Shown in pieces: positions 11,734-22,863 of a stretch of 64,000 nucleotides of DNA. A program made the position numbers and the translations under genes. Positions within the stretch are counted from its first letter, which is position 1; every line of letters begins with the position of its first letter. Below the pieces are notes generated by a model. It searched no databases. It saw nothing but the letters and a program-made list of their open reading frames with translations, and had not been told where the DNA came from. The stretch lies in assembly GCF_048544455.1 (NCBI RefSeq), contig NC_133537.1:19715541-19779540 (forward strand), given 5' to 3'. This stretch comes from Silene latifolia. Taxonomy: Eukaryota > Streptophyta > Magnoliopsida > Caryophyllales > Caryophyllaceae.

Positions 11734-12860
11734 TAAGCTGTCTCTTTTTCCCTTTAATTTCCTTTCCTAACATTTGATATGTTGATATATCTATATTTTT
11801 TTAAAACGGGGAATATAGCAAATCACCCCCATAAATTTGATACTATGTGCAATTAAGTCCCTTAACTTATAAATGTAGCAAATCGGCCCTATAAATTTCT
11901 CTTAATGTGCAATTAAGCACATCTCTTATTTTCAAGAATGAAATTTTCTAAAGTAAATATTTTATTGTTATTGAAAGTCAAAATTTCAAATATTAATCTT
12001 AAAATTTCTAATTATTAGAAAGCATGTTCACTTATTTTATTTATTTATTTTGGTGAAAAAATATTCATATTATTAGAATTTTTAGTGAAGTTACAATGAA
12101 AAATTACAAGACCAAATTTTTGTTTATATTAAATTCGGTTCACATTTTTCGTTGAATGTGTAATGTAATTTGATATTAAATTAGAGTAGTGTAAATAACG
12201 CAAAAATTATTTTAAATATCGCTCAAATTTTGTTTATATTAAATTTGGTTCACATTAATATATGGAATAATTCTCATTTTTCGTAAAAAAAAGTTCATAG
12301 AGAATAAGTTTCGGTATTGTAAATAGTTGTCGTGCAAAGTAATTTGGACCCATGCATTTTCAATCATTGTTTCGGAAAAACATAGTTTCTATAATATAAT
12401 CTACTTTTAAGCGATATTTAAAATAAAGTTCTTGATAAATCCTATGTTTAGTATTTGAAATAAATGTATTAGAGAGAAAATGAAGAGAAAGAAATAGAGA
12501 GGATCTAAATTGGGCTGACGTAAACATCATTTGAAGGCTTAAAACATATTCTATGTCACATTGTGCTCACGAAGACCATTAATGTACCTCACTTTTGGCA
12601 TTCCATATTATACATGTCTACAGTATTGGACAATGGTTAATTTTTTATATTTTTATTTAAGACAATTATTACATACTAATATTATTTATAACAATAATTA
12701 AATAAGTTTTTATGGTTTGACAATTTAAATTAATTACATGCATTATATTAATTTAGTGTCACACTTTGAGAAGTTAAATTATGCATTGTAATTTTTTTTA
12801 TCTTTCTATATTCGGAATGCTTTTGTTGGATAAATTATTCATCCATTTCTAATAAAAAAT
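11734..12860. other. AT-rich interval, no gene recognised
   Basis: No coding frame of interest. A ~32-bp direct repeat (TTTATATTAAATTCGGTTCACA type) occurs at about 12114-12146 and 12224-12254, roughly 110 bp apart. Nothing else could be assigned. Confidence 0.5.
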
Positions 12861-13745
12861 AGGGTTATTTAACAACAATACTCCAAACTATTGCCCCTCT
12901 TCTTAAAATACTCTAGACTTCAATTTAACTCACAATAAACTATACTCTTAATCCCTTCTTCTCGAATTATATTCGGGTAACCGACTATCTGTTTAACAAG
13001 TCACCCCCTAATTATTATCCTTACAAACCCACCTTACCATACATTATCATCAAGAAATCACCAACACAATAGCCGCCACCATCCTCTCACACCCACTTGC
13101 GCAAATCGCGGACCGCCTATACCCAATCTCAACCATCGTAATGAATTAATGATACCACCCACGACCTCCCAACACCCAATTTAATATTTACCACAAATTG
13201 ATTTAGGGATTTAGGGTTTATAATTGTATCTCAAGTTTTGGTGGGCACAAGACGACGACAAAGAGGCGAGATTGTTGGAAGATGCACAAGGTGGTCGACG
13301 ACAGGAAAGTGAGGCACGAAGGTCAACGTCAGGAAGGCGAAGCAGGGCTGCACTTCGCCTTTATTTTACAGACGAAGTAGAGGAGAAGAGGATGCAAAGG
13401 TGAAGATGGTGGTTGACGGCTGAAAATGGCGACGAAATGTGGTTGGTCACGGTGAATGGTAGTCGACGGTGAAGATGGCAGCGAAACGTGCGTGGCCGCG
13501 GTGAATGATGGTTGAGAATGCTGTAAATAATGGGCGACAGTTTGTTGAAGATGATGGTTTGGAGGGTGATGTATGGGTGGTAACAGACCCACTTAGCCTT
13601 TCGACCTGATATTACAAATAAAAAATAACCCAAGTATAGTACGAGAAGAAAGGGTGATTAGTATGGTTTATTATGAGTTAAATTGAAGTTGAGAGTATTT
13701 TGAGAAGGGGGTCAATAGTTTGTAGTATTGTTGTTAAATAACCCT
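12861..13745. mobile_element. long-TIR DNA transposon, non-autonomous (Mutator-like candidate), copy 1
   Basis: The ends are inverted repeats of about 100 bp: AGGGTTATTTAACAACAATA at 12861 matches the reverse complement of the end at 13745, with clear similarity continuing through ACTCCAAACTATTG and CTCACAATAAAC. Short A/T direct repeats (AAAAAAT type) flank it. The interior is more GC-rich than the surroundings (13240-13560) and has no convincing gene; the frames on the minus strand there look like shadows. Long TIRs with a GC-rich core suggest a MULE-type element that may have captured DNA, but the superfamily is not proven. Confidence 0.7.
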
Positions 13746-13979
13746 AAAAAATAATCAATTTATCATCAAATAGCATTTCCTCTCTTTTTGATCTTTATGT
13801 CACAAGTAAAAGTAAATAAATGACCAGGACAGAGGAAGGTAGGTGTCTTGCTACATGCTTGGAAATTGACACAATAATTTGTCTTAAGCTTGCAGTTTGT
13901 TTTTTTACCTCCTTACTTGATCAAACACACATTTAATTTGCAAATAGTTATTTTAGATTCGAAAAATAAAAAAGGTTAT

Positions 13980-14006
13980 CGTGCATTGCACGAGTCTCAA
14001 AATTAG
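13980..14006 (+). mobile_element. Helitron-like 3' terminus (degenerate, TTAG end)
   Basis: A 5-bp stem CGTGC/GCACG with an ATT loop (13980-13992) is followed 10 bases later by TTAG and T. The layout matches plant Helitron 3' ends (hairpin, then CTRR before a T), with the canonical C changed to T. The 5' end was not found. Confidence 0.5.
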
Positions 14007-14345
14007 TAATGGGTGGTTAAATAACACCAAATTGATATTATCTTAATTATTTTCACTTAAAACTACAACTAATACACATACCTGTTTAAACATATAATTA
14101 ACATCTAAAACTAAATATATAAGATAAAACATATGCTGATAACCTGACCCGACATTGACGTGCTAATGAACTTGCACGACTTGCCACCCATTGATGACCC
14201 GACCCGAATATGACCGGACATGAACCAAAACGACCCGAATCCGTCACTGACCCGACATAACCCGAACTCGATATGACCCGACCCGTTTTGACCCGAGTGA
14301 CCCGATTGCCACCTCTAGCGTAAATCTAAACAATTAATCTCCAAC
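14007..14345. repeat. TGACCCG-rich degenerate repeat
   Basis: Between about 14140 and 14320 the words TGACCCG, GACCCGA and AACCCGA recur many times in imperfect tandem, giving a local C-rich island in AT-rich DNA. No gene is visible. It leads directly to the Helitron-like terminus at 14346. Confidence 0.6.
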
Positions 14346-14377
14346 GTACCCGTGATTTTCACGGGTACAAAAACTAG
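14346..14377 (+). mobile_element. Helitron-like 3' terminus (10-bp hairpin plus CTAG)
   Basis: A perfect 10-bp stem, GTACCCGTGA and TCACGGGTAC with loop TTT (14346-14368), is followed by five A residues and CTAG (14374-14377) before a T. This is the classic Helitron 3' end. The element would extend leftward; the TGACCCG-rich stretch would be inside it. No TC-type 5' end could be fixed. Confidence 0.7.
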
Positions 14378-14390
14378 TTGAACATTATTA

Positions 14391-14480
14391 CTCCCTTTGT
14401 TTCAATTATTTGTTTGCCTTTTTTATTCTTTGTGAGGAGTATTTTAGTCAAAGACAAACAAATGATTAAAATGAAGGAAG
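14391..14480. mobile_element. Stowaway-like MITE
   Basis: Inverted ends CTCCCTTTGTTTCAATTATT and the complementary AATGATTAAAATGAAGGAAG bound 90 bp, flanked by TA on both sides. Size, the CTCCCT start and the TA duplication fit Tc1/Mariner-related Stowaway MITEs. Confidence 0.75.
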
Positions 14481-14948
14481 TAGTTATTTCGGATATGTGA
14501 AATGAGTTATATAGATAAAGAGAGATTTTATACCTTATGTTTTATAAATAAAAAACCAAGTTATAAATACGGTTTAACTATATACTGTAACTTACAAGGG
14601 AAAAGAGGTAGGAAAATACGCTTGTTATTCACATACCCTCGATCTTAATTATGCCAAAACCTCAATGAAATAAATGAGATTCAATTACTCGTTTAGGCAA
14701 CGTACATATTACTTCATGAAACATTTTTTCGTTATCACATGAATCACAAAGATCAACACAATATACAATATTGAGATATATACATCGACATATCCACAAT
14801 ACAAACTCTACTATTCATTCATCTTAATCACTAAACTTCAAACCTAGGATATCTTCATGACTTCATCAACAAAAGAAAATTTACGGAATTCTTTATGACT
14901 GTGGCATGGTGTAACGAAATTTTGAAGTGCTCATTCAGAAGAGAAAAT

Positions 14949-16352
14949 TATTGGCGCCTTCAAACACATCCAACGGGTTTGCTCGCTAAGTACTTAATTC
15001 CTAAATATGGTCGAGATCTACCTATTCCGACTGCAAAATCACGTGTCTCACAACCATCTTTTCTTTAGTCTGGTATTTGTCACGCTGTGGATGCGGTTTC
15101 CTCGGGCATTTGTTGGAAGATTGGAAATGGAAGAAAGATAAATTTGTTTGATAGTCGTTGGGTGCAAGGTTCTATTCCGGTTAGACGTGAGAGAAATGCA
15201 ACGGAATCTCCTTGTTTTTTAGCTGATTTGTTACTTCCCTCTGGTGACTGGAACACTGTGGCTATCTTCCGAAATTTTGACTCTTCTACGGCTAAGTTAA
15301 TTATAGAAATGGAACCTCCACTTACAGATATTGATGATTACCTCTACTGGAATTATACGGAAGATGGTAGCTACTCTATCAAGACGGGCTACTTATACCT
15401 TTGGCATAGATCTTTTGCTTCATCTTTATCTTTGATGCCTAAGTTCCCATGGTCGAGCATATGGAAAATTCCAGGTTCAACCAAGTTTTCTCTGCTTTTT
15501 TGGCGACTTGCCCATAATATCGTGCCAACCAAAACTAAATTGAATGAAGGTGGGGTGCCCCTCGATTTAGTTTGTCCGTTGTGTGGCTCTTCTGAGGAAT
15601 CTACAAATCATCTTTTCCGATCTTGCACTATTACCCGGCATGTATGGCAATCTTCTGCTCTTGGTATTACCACGCAAACAAATGCTGGGATACGCTTTTC
15701 CAGATGGTTGGCTGATTTGATATCCTTTTTCCATCGTCGGTCATCAGGTTCTTACAATCCTCTCCTTTACTTTGGTTGTGTATTGCAAGCAATTTGGACT
15801 GTCCGGAACTCTGTAGTTTATAACCACTCTCCCATGGATCCTATGCGAATTTGCCAGCTTACCGATCACCTTTTCACTTCACATCAAAAATTTCCAGAAA
15901 CTTGGTGCACCTTAACGGGTTATGCTTCGCTAGTACCATCTCCTGCACCGGCAGTCGTCCCAAGCACCATTACCTCGACACTATTTGCATATATGTGCTT
16001 TGGTCGGTCATTCGAGTTCGAATAAATGCTATCACGCCTCCATTTCGGACTCACTTACGGGAGAATACGATCGGGTCTATATCGAGCTTAAATGACCGGT
16101 GGCATCGACAAGAGCTTTACTGTCTGCAATGCGACGTGCCCGATTAGCGGGCTTTACCTCTGTCTCTTTTGTCATTTCATGTCGAAAATTATCTTCTGTT
16201 CTGGTAAAGTTACAGCCAGTACCAATAGGTGTGCGAAATTCAGTTCATGAAATTTGCCACCTCTTTAGAATTTACCCTTTCTGGTCTGTTTGTTTAGCTA
16301 CTGGATAGATGATGTAGTTTAATGTAATCAGTTTATTGTTGTAAAAAAAAAA
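14949..16352 (+). mobile_element. 5'-truncated LINE (L1-type), ORF2 3' end
   Basis: The sequence starts inside ORF2 just before the RT-to-zinc-binding linker and ends in a 12-base A tail at 16343-16354. A 10-bp direct repeat AAGAGAAAAT at 14939-14948 and 16353-16362 is a good candidate target-site duplication, overlapping the tail by two A residues. Such 5' truncation with a poly(A) tail is typical of target-primed reverse transcription. It is a different family from the full-length LINE at 16936. Confidence 0.8.
14950..16308 (+). pseudogene. LINE ORF2 C-terminal part: reverse-transcriptase zinc-binding and RNase H-like domains (broken)
   Basis: The early part reads LLAKYLIPKYG in the frame joining the reverse-transcriptase thumb. 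A stop near 15069 separates it from the main frame 15087-16025. That frame starts ICWKIGNGRKINLFDSRW and contains the zinc-binding core WKIPGSTKFSLLFWRLAHN and CPLCGSSEESTNHLFRSC (Cys, Cys, His, Cys spacing of the plant LINE zf-RVT domain). The RNase H-like remainder continues in another frame around 16099-16308, with RALLSAMRRARLAGFTSV and PIGVRNSVHEI. The product would have acted in LINE reverse transcription. Truncation, stop and frameshift make it non-functional. Confidence 0.8.
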
Positions 16353-16376
16353 AAGAGAAAATGTCAATAAGTGGTA

Positions 16377-16466
16377 CTCCATCCATCTCATTCTTTTGTT
16401 TACCTTTTATTAGAATACCTCTGGCAAAGAATATAAAAGGTAAATAAATGACTGGGACGGAGGGAG
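16377..16466. mobile_element. Stowaway-like MITE
   Basis: Inverted ends CTCCATCCATCTCATTCTTT and ATGACTGGGACGGAGGGAG bound 90 bp, flanked by TA. The interior is AT-rich with TTTGTTTACC and its complement GGTAAATAAA continuing the inverted repeat. Confidence 0.8.
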
Positions 16467-16533
16467 TAGTATACTAGTACTAGCGGAATATTGTTGTTTG
16501 GATTTCAGTTTAAATGTCAATAACTTGTAATTA

Positions 16534-16930
16534 GGCTATGTTTGGTAAAACTAACTGAAAAGGTAGCTGAAAACTGAAAAACTAACTGAAACTTGAAAAG
16601 GAAACTGATAAAGTAGCTGAAAATTAGAAACTGATAAGGTAGAAAATGTTTGGCAAATTAACTGAAAAGGTAACTGATCTAGATGAAATGACGTAAAAGG
16701 ATATGATTATTATTTAATAGTATAGATTTAAAAGGTAAAAACGGAAATCAAACCAAATCAGGTACCTGAAATCTCAAATGCTACTCTAGGTAGCATTTCA
16801 TTTCAGGTAGCTTATTTGGTTAAATAAGCTACTTGCCAAACGCTTACAAAAAAATAAGATACCTGAAATTTTGGTCAAATAAGCTACTTTGACCAAATCA
16901 GGTACCTGAAATGCCTTGCCAAACGGAGCC
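16534..16930. mobile_element. PIF/Harbinger-like (Tourist-type) MITE
   Basis: The 397-bp element starts GGCTATGTTTGG and ends CCAAACGGAGCC, an inverted repeat, with TTA on both sides (16531-16533, 16931-16933), as in Tourist-type MITEs. The interior holds repeated ACTGAAAAGGTAGCTGAAA and inverted GGTACCTGAAAT words (16540-16680, 16760-16915). Its right end is duplicated at 22607 because a LINE inserted next to it. Confidence 0.8.
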
Positions 16931-16935
16931 TTATT
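16918..16935. repeat. target-site duplication of the full-length LINE, left copy
   Basis: GCCAAACGGAGCCTTATT is repeated exactly at 22607-22624. The repeat is the last 13 bp of the Harbinger-like MITE plus its flank, duplicated by LINE insertion. Confidence 0.9.
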
Positions 16936-16948
16936 TTTTTTTGATGAA

Positions 16949-16964
16949 AACACCGTAAGGTGTT
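16949..16964 (-). other. 3' UTR hairpin of the LINE
   Basis: A 6-bp perfect stem AACACC/GGTGTT with a 4-base loop lies between the ORF2 stop and the A tail. In several LINE families a 3' stem-loop is recognised by the reverse transcriptase; that role here is inference. Confidence 0.6.
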
Positions 16965-16965
16965 A

Positions 16966-19900
16966 CTATAGCATAGATAAATCAAAGAGTACAGCGTTCT
17001 GAGCACTTATCGGTAAAGAGTCCGACCATTCTACACGACCAGTAACTCTAGGTACGATATGAGCTAAACAATGCGCTACACAGTTATTGACTCGACTAGT
17101 GTAAAACCATAAAACCGACTCAAAATCATTACAAAGACTTAAAATATCCTCAAAAACTTGTGAAAAAACACTTCTTCCACTCCGCTTTTCCTTCAGAGAA
17201 TCAACCAGCTGCATACAGTCGCTTTCCATAACCACTTTCCGCAAGCCTTTCGTTTTCGCCTCATTTAGACCCTCCCACATTGCCGCCGCTTCAGCAATAC
17301 TCGGCTCCCAATACTCCGTTCTAGCAATAGCAATCCCCCACAGTACTCCCCTCCTTCCCCACGGCATACCATTCCCGTACTTGTCCCTTCTCCTTCCTTC
17401 GCACCCGCATCCACATTTATTTTGACATAGCCCCTTGGAGCTGCTTTCCACGCCTCCACCACTTCCCCATTCCCACAACGACCAGGCCCCTCTCGTCCTT
17501 TCCGGGAACAGCCTACCACTCCTTCTCCCTCACCCTCATTCAACACATCACAAACCCGTCTGACAACCCTCTCCGGTTCCACCTCTGCCCCATCAAAAAC
17601 TACCGTCTTCCGATGCTCCCAAATCGCCCAGCACCCCAACGCAAACTTCCCATACTCCGCTTCACTGATCTCCCTCCACCTCTCCTCCACCCAGAACCGT
17701 ACACCCCCCATTCTTTCCTCCTCCTCACGTCCTAACTCCAGCTGCTCCCACACCCATCACGCCACCCTGCAATCCCTAAACAAGTGGATACTAGACTTGT
17801 CAGATGAATTACATAAAGGACAAGAAGAGGACTCACCTTTCACTCGAGCAACGATGTTAGCCTTGGTTGCCAGAGCCTCATTACACAGCTGCCAGAAGAA
17901 AAGTTTTACGCGTGGCCAGACCGGTACTTTCCAAACCTTATTCCAGAGCCATTTCAAATTAGTCGAATCCGACTGTTCCGCCATATCGAGCCATTCCCCC
18001 GCCAACATACGGTAAGCAGATTTCACCGTATAATTCCCATCACGCTCCCCACTCCAATACCACCTATCCTGCGACCTATTTGGACTTAGGCGAATATTAA
18101 TAATGCGTTCTCTTTCAAAAGGAAGGAAAAGCGTATTAATTCGCTCCACATCCCAAGTCTGCTGCTCCGTAATAATGCTCGCTACCGTCATAACTTCATG
18201 AACATTCGGGCAAGGAGAGATCACTCTCCCAGTTTGTGTACTCGGCACCCAAGCTTCACCCCAGATTCGCGTATGGTTCCCGTCCCCAATCCTCCGTCGC
18301 AGGCCCTTCTCCAAAACTCCACGGGCCTCCATAATACTTCGCCAAGCGTAGCTGGGATTGTGCCCCATGGTAGCTCCAAGGAAATCGCTCCCCGAGTAGT
18401 ACTTCGCTTTCATCATTCGAGCCCACAAACTGTCCGGGAAAGTCAACAGTCGCCAAGCTTGCTTCGCTAACAGAGCGAGATTAAATAACCGAAAATCACG
18501 GAACCCAATGCCCCCACTCCCCTTCGGCTTACACATCTTTTTCCACGCGACCCACGAAATACCCCTCTTTCCCTCCTCATGGCCCCACCAGAAACGCGAT
18601 ATCATCGATCGAAGCTCGTCGCAAAAATTGGCTGGGATTTTGAAGACACTCATAACATAGGTAGGAAGAGAATTGGCGACTGCCTTTATGACAACTTCCT
18701 TACCTGCCCTGGACAATAATTTCCCGCGCCAACCTTGTAGCGTTTTGCTCAGCTTGTCTCTAATAATATCCGTAATGACTTTTTTAGACCTTCCTATCAC
18801 AGTAGGCAAGCCCAAATATCGTTTCTGCTCCTCCACTTCCCCAACTCCGAGAATACCCGCCATCCTAGACCGCTGCTTTCGTGGCACCCCATGACTGAAA
18901 GAGACTGTTGTTTTCTCAAGGCTAACCAGCTGCCCCGAGGCCGATTCATACTGTCGTAACACAGTGTTAATAATCTCGGCCTCTTCCACCGTAGCTCGAG
19001 CAAAGAATATGCTATCATCAGCGAAGAGTAAATGAGATATAGCAGGGGCACTCCTTGCTATACAGATTCCATGGAGTGTGTTCGCTTCAACAGCCCTTCT
19101 CATTAGATTAGACAACGCCTCCGCACAAAGAATGAATAAATAAGGAGATAAAGGGTCACCTTGTCTAAGCCCTCTAGTCGGCCGAAATTCCTCCGAAGGT
19201 GTGCTATTAATAAGAACCGAGAAGGTGACAATAGAGACACAGTCCATCACCCGTCGTATCCACTCACCATCGAACCCCATAGTCACAAGAACCTCTCGCA
19301 AAAAGGACCACTCCACTCGATCGTAAGCTTTTGCCATATCCAGTTTGATTGCCATATGCCCTTCCGTCTGTCTTGAATTTTTCATATGGTGAACCAGCTC
19401 AAAGGCAATTAGGATGTTATCCGTAATCAGTCGCCCCGGTGTGAAAGCACTCTGATTCTCCGAGACAATATCTCCTAGGAACAGCTTCAATCGGTTGGCT
19501 AGGACCTTAGACACGATTTTATACACTACATTGCAAGGCTGATGGGTCGGAAATCCCGCATTTTATCAGGAGCCTTTTTCTTCGGGATAAGAACAATATT
19601 CGTTTTGTTGAACTCGAATGGTGAAATCTCCCCTCGCAAAATGCCCAGGACCGAGGCAACCACATCTGGACCGATAACATGCCAATATGATTGATAAAAT
19701 AAGCCATTCATTCCATCCGGACCCGGAGCTTTTAGTGGGTGCATTTGGCTAATGGCTGCAACAATTTCTTCCTCTCGATATTCTTCCCACAAAATCATAT
19801 TCATGGGTGCAGAAACACGCCCCTCTAACCCCGTCATCACCCCTGACAAGTTCGTGGGCTCAGATGTCGCAAACAATTCCTGGAAATAATTGACAGCTAC

Positions 19901-21061
19901 CACAGACACCGCTTCATCCCCCACCTTTTCGTTCCCATCATCATCAATAAGCATGCCAATATAGTTCTTTCTCTTGCGTTCCCCAGCCCTATTATGGAAG
20001 AAACTCATATTGCGGTCTCCATCTCGCAGCCATAAAGCCCGCGATCTTTGCCTCCAATATTGCTCTTCTTGACAGTTTAAATCCGCTATTTCCGCCACTA
20101 ATTTTTTCCTCCACTCCACTTCCACCTCAGTCCGTGTGCCACTGTTTAATCGCTCCAGTTGCTTTCTCTTTCGTTCCAGGCTCCAATTAATCTTACCAAT
20201 ATTGATTTTTTTCCAAGCTTGAATTTCCTTAGTGCATTCATTAATGGCTCTTCCCAGATTGCCGTGCCCCTTCTCTACCCCACGTATGACCGCCTCCTCA
20301 CACCCCTCTTCCCCTACCCATATCTGTTCGAACCGGAACCTGTGCTTCCTTATCTCCCCCGCATTTCTCTTGTCCAAAATCAACTTTATCGGCGCATGAT
20401 CAGAGTACTCTCGTTCCAGATGAAAAAGCTTAGCATAGGGAAACATATCGATCCAGTCACTCGTACACATCGCCCGATCTAGCATGCTTTGTCTATTGGC
20501 ATCACCAACCTGCCCATTATCGAAAGTGAATTGATATCCCTCCCATGCCACATCCCTCAGCCCACACTCATCCACAGCTGCATGAAAATTGTTCATTTGC
20601 CATTGTGGACGGCTCCCACCCTTCATTTCTGTAGAGTAGAGGACTTCATTAAAATCACCCATACATATCCATGGTAACTCGGACTGTCTTCGAAGGACCC
20701 GAAGAAGCTCCCAAGACAAATGACGATCACTCACCGCTGCCCACCCATAAAATCCAGTCACCCGCCACTCTTTGCTATCCTCCCGTATCACAAAATCCAT
20801 ATGGTGTGCCGAAGCGGAAACAAACGTACGGTTAATCTCCTTTCGCCACATAAAAGCGAGACCCCCCGACCTCCCTCTACTATACACTTCCAAACCAAAA
20901 TACCCTTCAAAGCTCTCCCTCACCCTCCTCATCTCACGACGACACAATTTTGTCTCGCATAAAAATAGTATGGCCGGGGCTTCCCTTCGCACAAGGACGC
21001 GAAGGGCTCTCACTGCATCGGGGTTGCCCAATTCCCGACAGTTAATGCTTAAAAGATTCAT
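16966..21061 (-). pseudogene. LINE ORF2: endonuclease, reverse transcriptase, zinc-binding, RNase H-like (near-intact)
   Basis: ORF2 encodes the enzyme that nicks target DNA and copies the element RNA. From the start at 21061: apurinic-type endonuclease (NCR, FLCETKL, MGDFNEV and SDHAPI motifs present), then reverse transcriptase with KAPGPDGMNGLFYQ, FRPISL, SAFTPGRLITDN, MAIKLDMAKAYDRVEW, RGLRQGDPLSPYLF and the catalytic LLFADDS. The zinc-binding domain (CPLCNSSDKSSIHLFRDC) and a C-terminal RNase H-like domain (AEAAAMWEGLNEAKTKGL, ESDCMQLVDSL) follow. Three lesions are visible: a one-base deletion at about 19540 between the frames 19526-21061 and 17757-19526, a Trp-to-stop change at about 17757, and a frame change between the frames 17265-17753 and 16966-17478. 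The order and length match plant L1-type ORF2. Confidence 0.9.
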
Positions 21062-21258
21062 TGGGCCTAGCGGGGTTGAGTGCCCTCAACCTCCGCCTCA
21101 GGTATTAAGACGCCCCCGTCTATCGTCACTTTTAATTTCTTAGCCAACTCGTCTCCAGCATCTGACTCCCTACTTCGTTTCCCAGTTTCATGAGTTCCCT
21201 CCCCATGCACACACCCACTCCCAGCTCTTTCAATTCTCGTCCAGCTCCGTTTACAGTA

Positions 21259-22464
21259 CTAAACCACGCCCTCCCCCTGCTCCTTCCTCGCCTCAGCATC
21301 ACCAGCACCCTCTACCATCCCACTCCCTCCACCTCCCATCAACTCTGCCCCATGTGAATCCACCATATTATCAATTGCGATGTACAAAGGACTCTGCTCA
21401 TCCTCGCCACTCCCTCCTTCCTGATCTGTTCCTTCCCATATCCTCTCCATCTCACCACTTTTCCTAGCCTCGCTCTTCTCCACTCCTCCCCTGTTCTGCA
21501 TTCGGCTTCTCCCCCACCGCCTACTTTTCTTCAAATCAATAGCTATCGTTTGTAGCTTCTCTATCATTCGAGCAATATCAGCTTCGTTATTCTGTTTTTC
21601 TATCGCATCAAATTCAGAGGTTAAGGACCGTCGAGCATTCCCAGTCCCCGTCCCTTCTTTCGTGGTTTTTGTAATTTTCTATGGCGATGCCCTTAACTAT
21701 TCCCCGAATTTAAGCTCCCCTTCCTCATACGGTCCTTCATCGCAGTCCTTCTCCCCATGCCCGACAACCCCGCAGCCATAACAAAAGATTGGTAATCTCT
21801 CATATTTGACATCGAACTGCACCGTTCTCCCCGCTTTCATCCTAATTGGAATAGACGATTTAAGCGGCTGTCGAACATCATGAAGTACCCTCACTCGTAT
21901 AGCACGCTCCACTTCAGTATTCGGTCCCATATCGACATCAATAAACGACCCTAGGCTCGCTCCTATCCTTTCCACGTTAGCTCTACTCGTCCTCCCTTGT
22001 ATGGGGAGGTCATACACTCTCGCCCAAATCGGTAATCGAAATAAAGGTACATCAGAAATTTTACCTTTGTCATTGGGTTCATTGAAGCACCACGCGAACT
22101 TATCGAAATGCCAGGGTTGCCCCTCGAGAACCCTACTTTTGTCACGCTCCAATCCGAATTTGAACACAAAGGTTTTCTCCTTCGCATCAACAACATTACC
22201 AAGCATAGGTTTTGAGGGATTCCATAACTTCACCATGGTGTCAATAGCAGCCTTTACGTTAATCGATCTCGACGCCCATATCTTACCCACAAGCATCAAT
22301 TGACTTCGTTGTTCTCCCACATTCAATTCATCATCCCATTCGAACGCCAAACCGTCTTGTGCATCCTCCTCCCCTTCGACAATCTCCTTCCCAGCCCGTC
22401 TCTGACCACGCGTAAAATCCATCTCATGTACCTGCATAACAAAACAAAAGCAACGAAGCAACAC
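21259..22464 (-). pseudogene. LINE ORF1: DUF4283 and zinc-knuckle RNA-binding protein (two stops)
   Basis: The frame of about 401 codons starts near 22464 (an alternative methionine, MDFTRGQ, is a few codons in) and ends at 21259. It has the DUF4283 fold (LVGKIWASRSINVKAAIDTM, WHFDKFAWCFNEP, PIWARVYDLP) followed by a CCHC knuckle, CYGCGVVGHGEKDC. These ORF1 proteins bind the element RNA to form the particle that reaches the target DNA. Directly after the knuckle the conserved FGxWLRASPxK stretch has both positions where tryptophan is usual changed to TAG (about 21697 and 21679), after which the same frame runs on to 21259. The C-terminal part is basic and low-complexity. Confidence 0.85.
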
Positions 22465-22606
22465 CGAAAGAAACCTCTCTCACAATCGAAATTATGAGAG
22501 GAAGCCTCGAGAGAAAGGAGAATCTAAGAATCGATAGACGAGGAAACCCTAGGAATTTTTTGGACGACAGCCCTAACACTAGACATGTATAGATTACGAC
22601 ACATAT

Positions 22607-22624
22607 GCCAAACGGAGCCTTATT
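22607..22624. repeat. target-site duplication of the full-length LINE, right copy
   Basis: Exact copy of 16918-16935. The sequence beyond it is the original right flank of the Harbinger-like MITE. Confidence 0.9.
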
Positions 22625-22836
22625 GTATATTTGTATGTCCAAAAGAACAGGGCCTTACTAATTATTGTATATTTGTATACGACTGTGGCATGGTGTAACA
22701 GATATAAAGTGACTATTTTATGATAAATAGTGACTATTTCAAGTTTATAACTGACCACTTTTAAAAAGTGATTACTTTCTAACATAAAATGATCATTTTT
22801 TAAGTGGTCATATTATACAACGGTGTTATACTATAA
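22625..22836. other. AT-rich flank with TGACTATT/GTGACTA repeats
   Basis: No gene. It contains a 19-bp exact copy (22681-22699) of a word also found at 14897-14915, then alternating TGACTATTT, TGACCACTTTT and TGATCATTTT words (22710-22810) that look like decayed tandem or inverted repeats. Confidence 0.5.
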
Positions 22837-22863
22837 CTAGTGAAGATCCCGTGTTAAAGCACA
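22837..22863 (-). mobile_element. Helitron-like 3' terminus, minus strand
   Basis: Read on the minus strand, GTGCTTTAACAC and CGGGATCTTCA are followed by CTAG (22840-22837) and T. It is nearly the same as the plus-strand terminus at 50469-50495, so both belong to one family. The stem here has a mismatch. The element would extend to higher coordinates. Confidence 0.65.

Larger units (their letters stand above)
16936..22606 (-). mobile_element. full-length L1-type LINE, 5.7 kb
   Basis: The element lies on the minus strand between two exact 18-bp direct repeats. From right to left: a ~140-bp 5' UTR, ORF1 (22464-21259), a ~200-bp spacer, ORF2 (21061-16966), a short 3' UTR with a perfect hairpin (16949-16964) and an A tail (T-run at 16935-16942 on the plus strand). 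Both ORFs are damaged by a few changes only, so the insertion is fairly recent. It landed at the right edge of the MITE at 16534. Confidence 0.92.

Noticed and set aside
13770-13840. A further Stowaway MITE
   Set aside because: Only a short decayed inverted repeat (CCTCTC..GAGGAAGG) without clear TA borders.
14140-14320. Telomere-like C-rich repeat
   Set aside because: The unit TGACCCG/GACCCGA is degenerate and is not the plant CCCTAAA telomere repeat.
16534-22619. A ~6-kb autonomous Harbinger element carrying the LINE
   Set aside because: The apparent right TIR is half of the LINE's 18-bp target duplication; the MITE ends at 16930.
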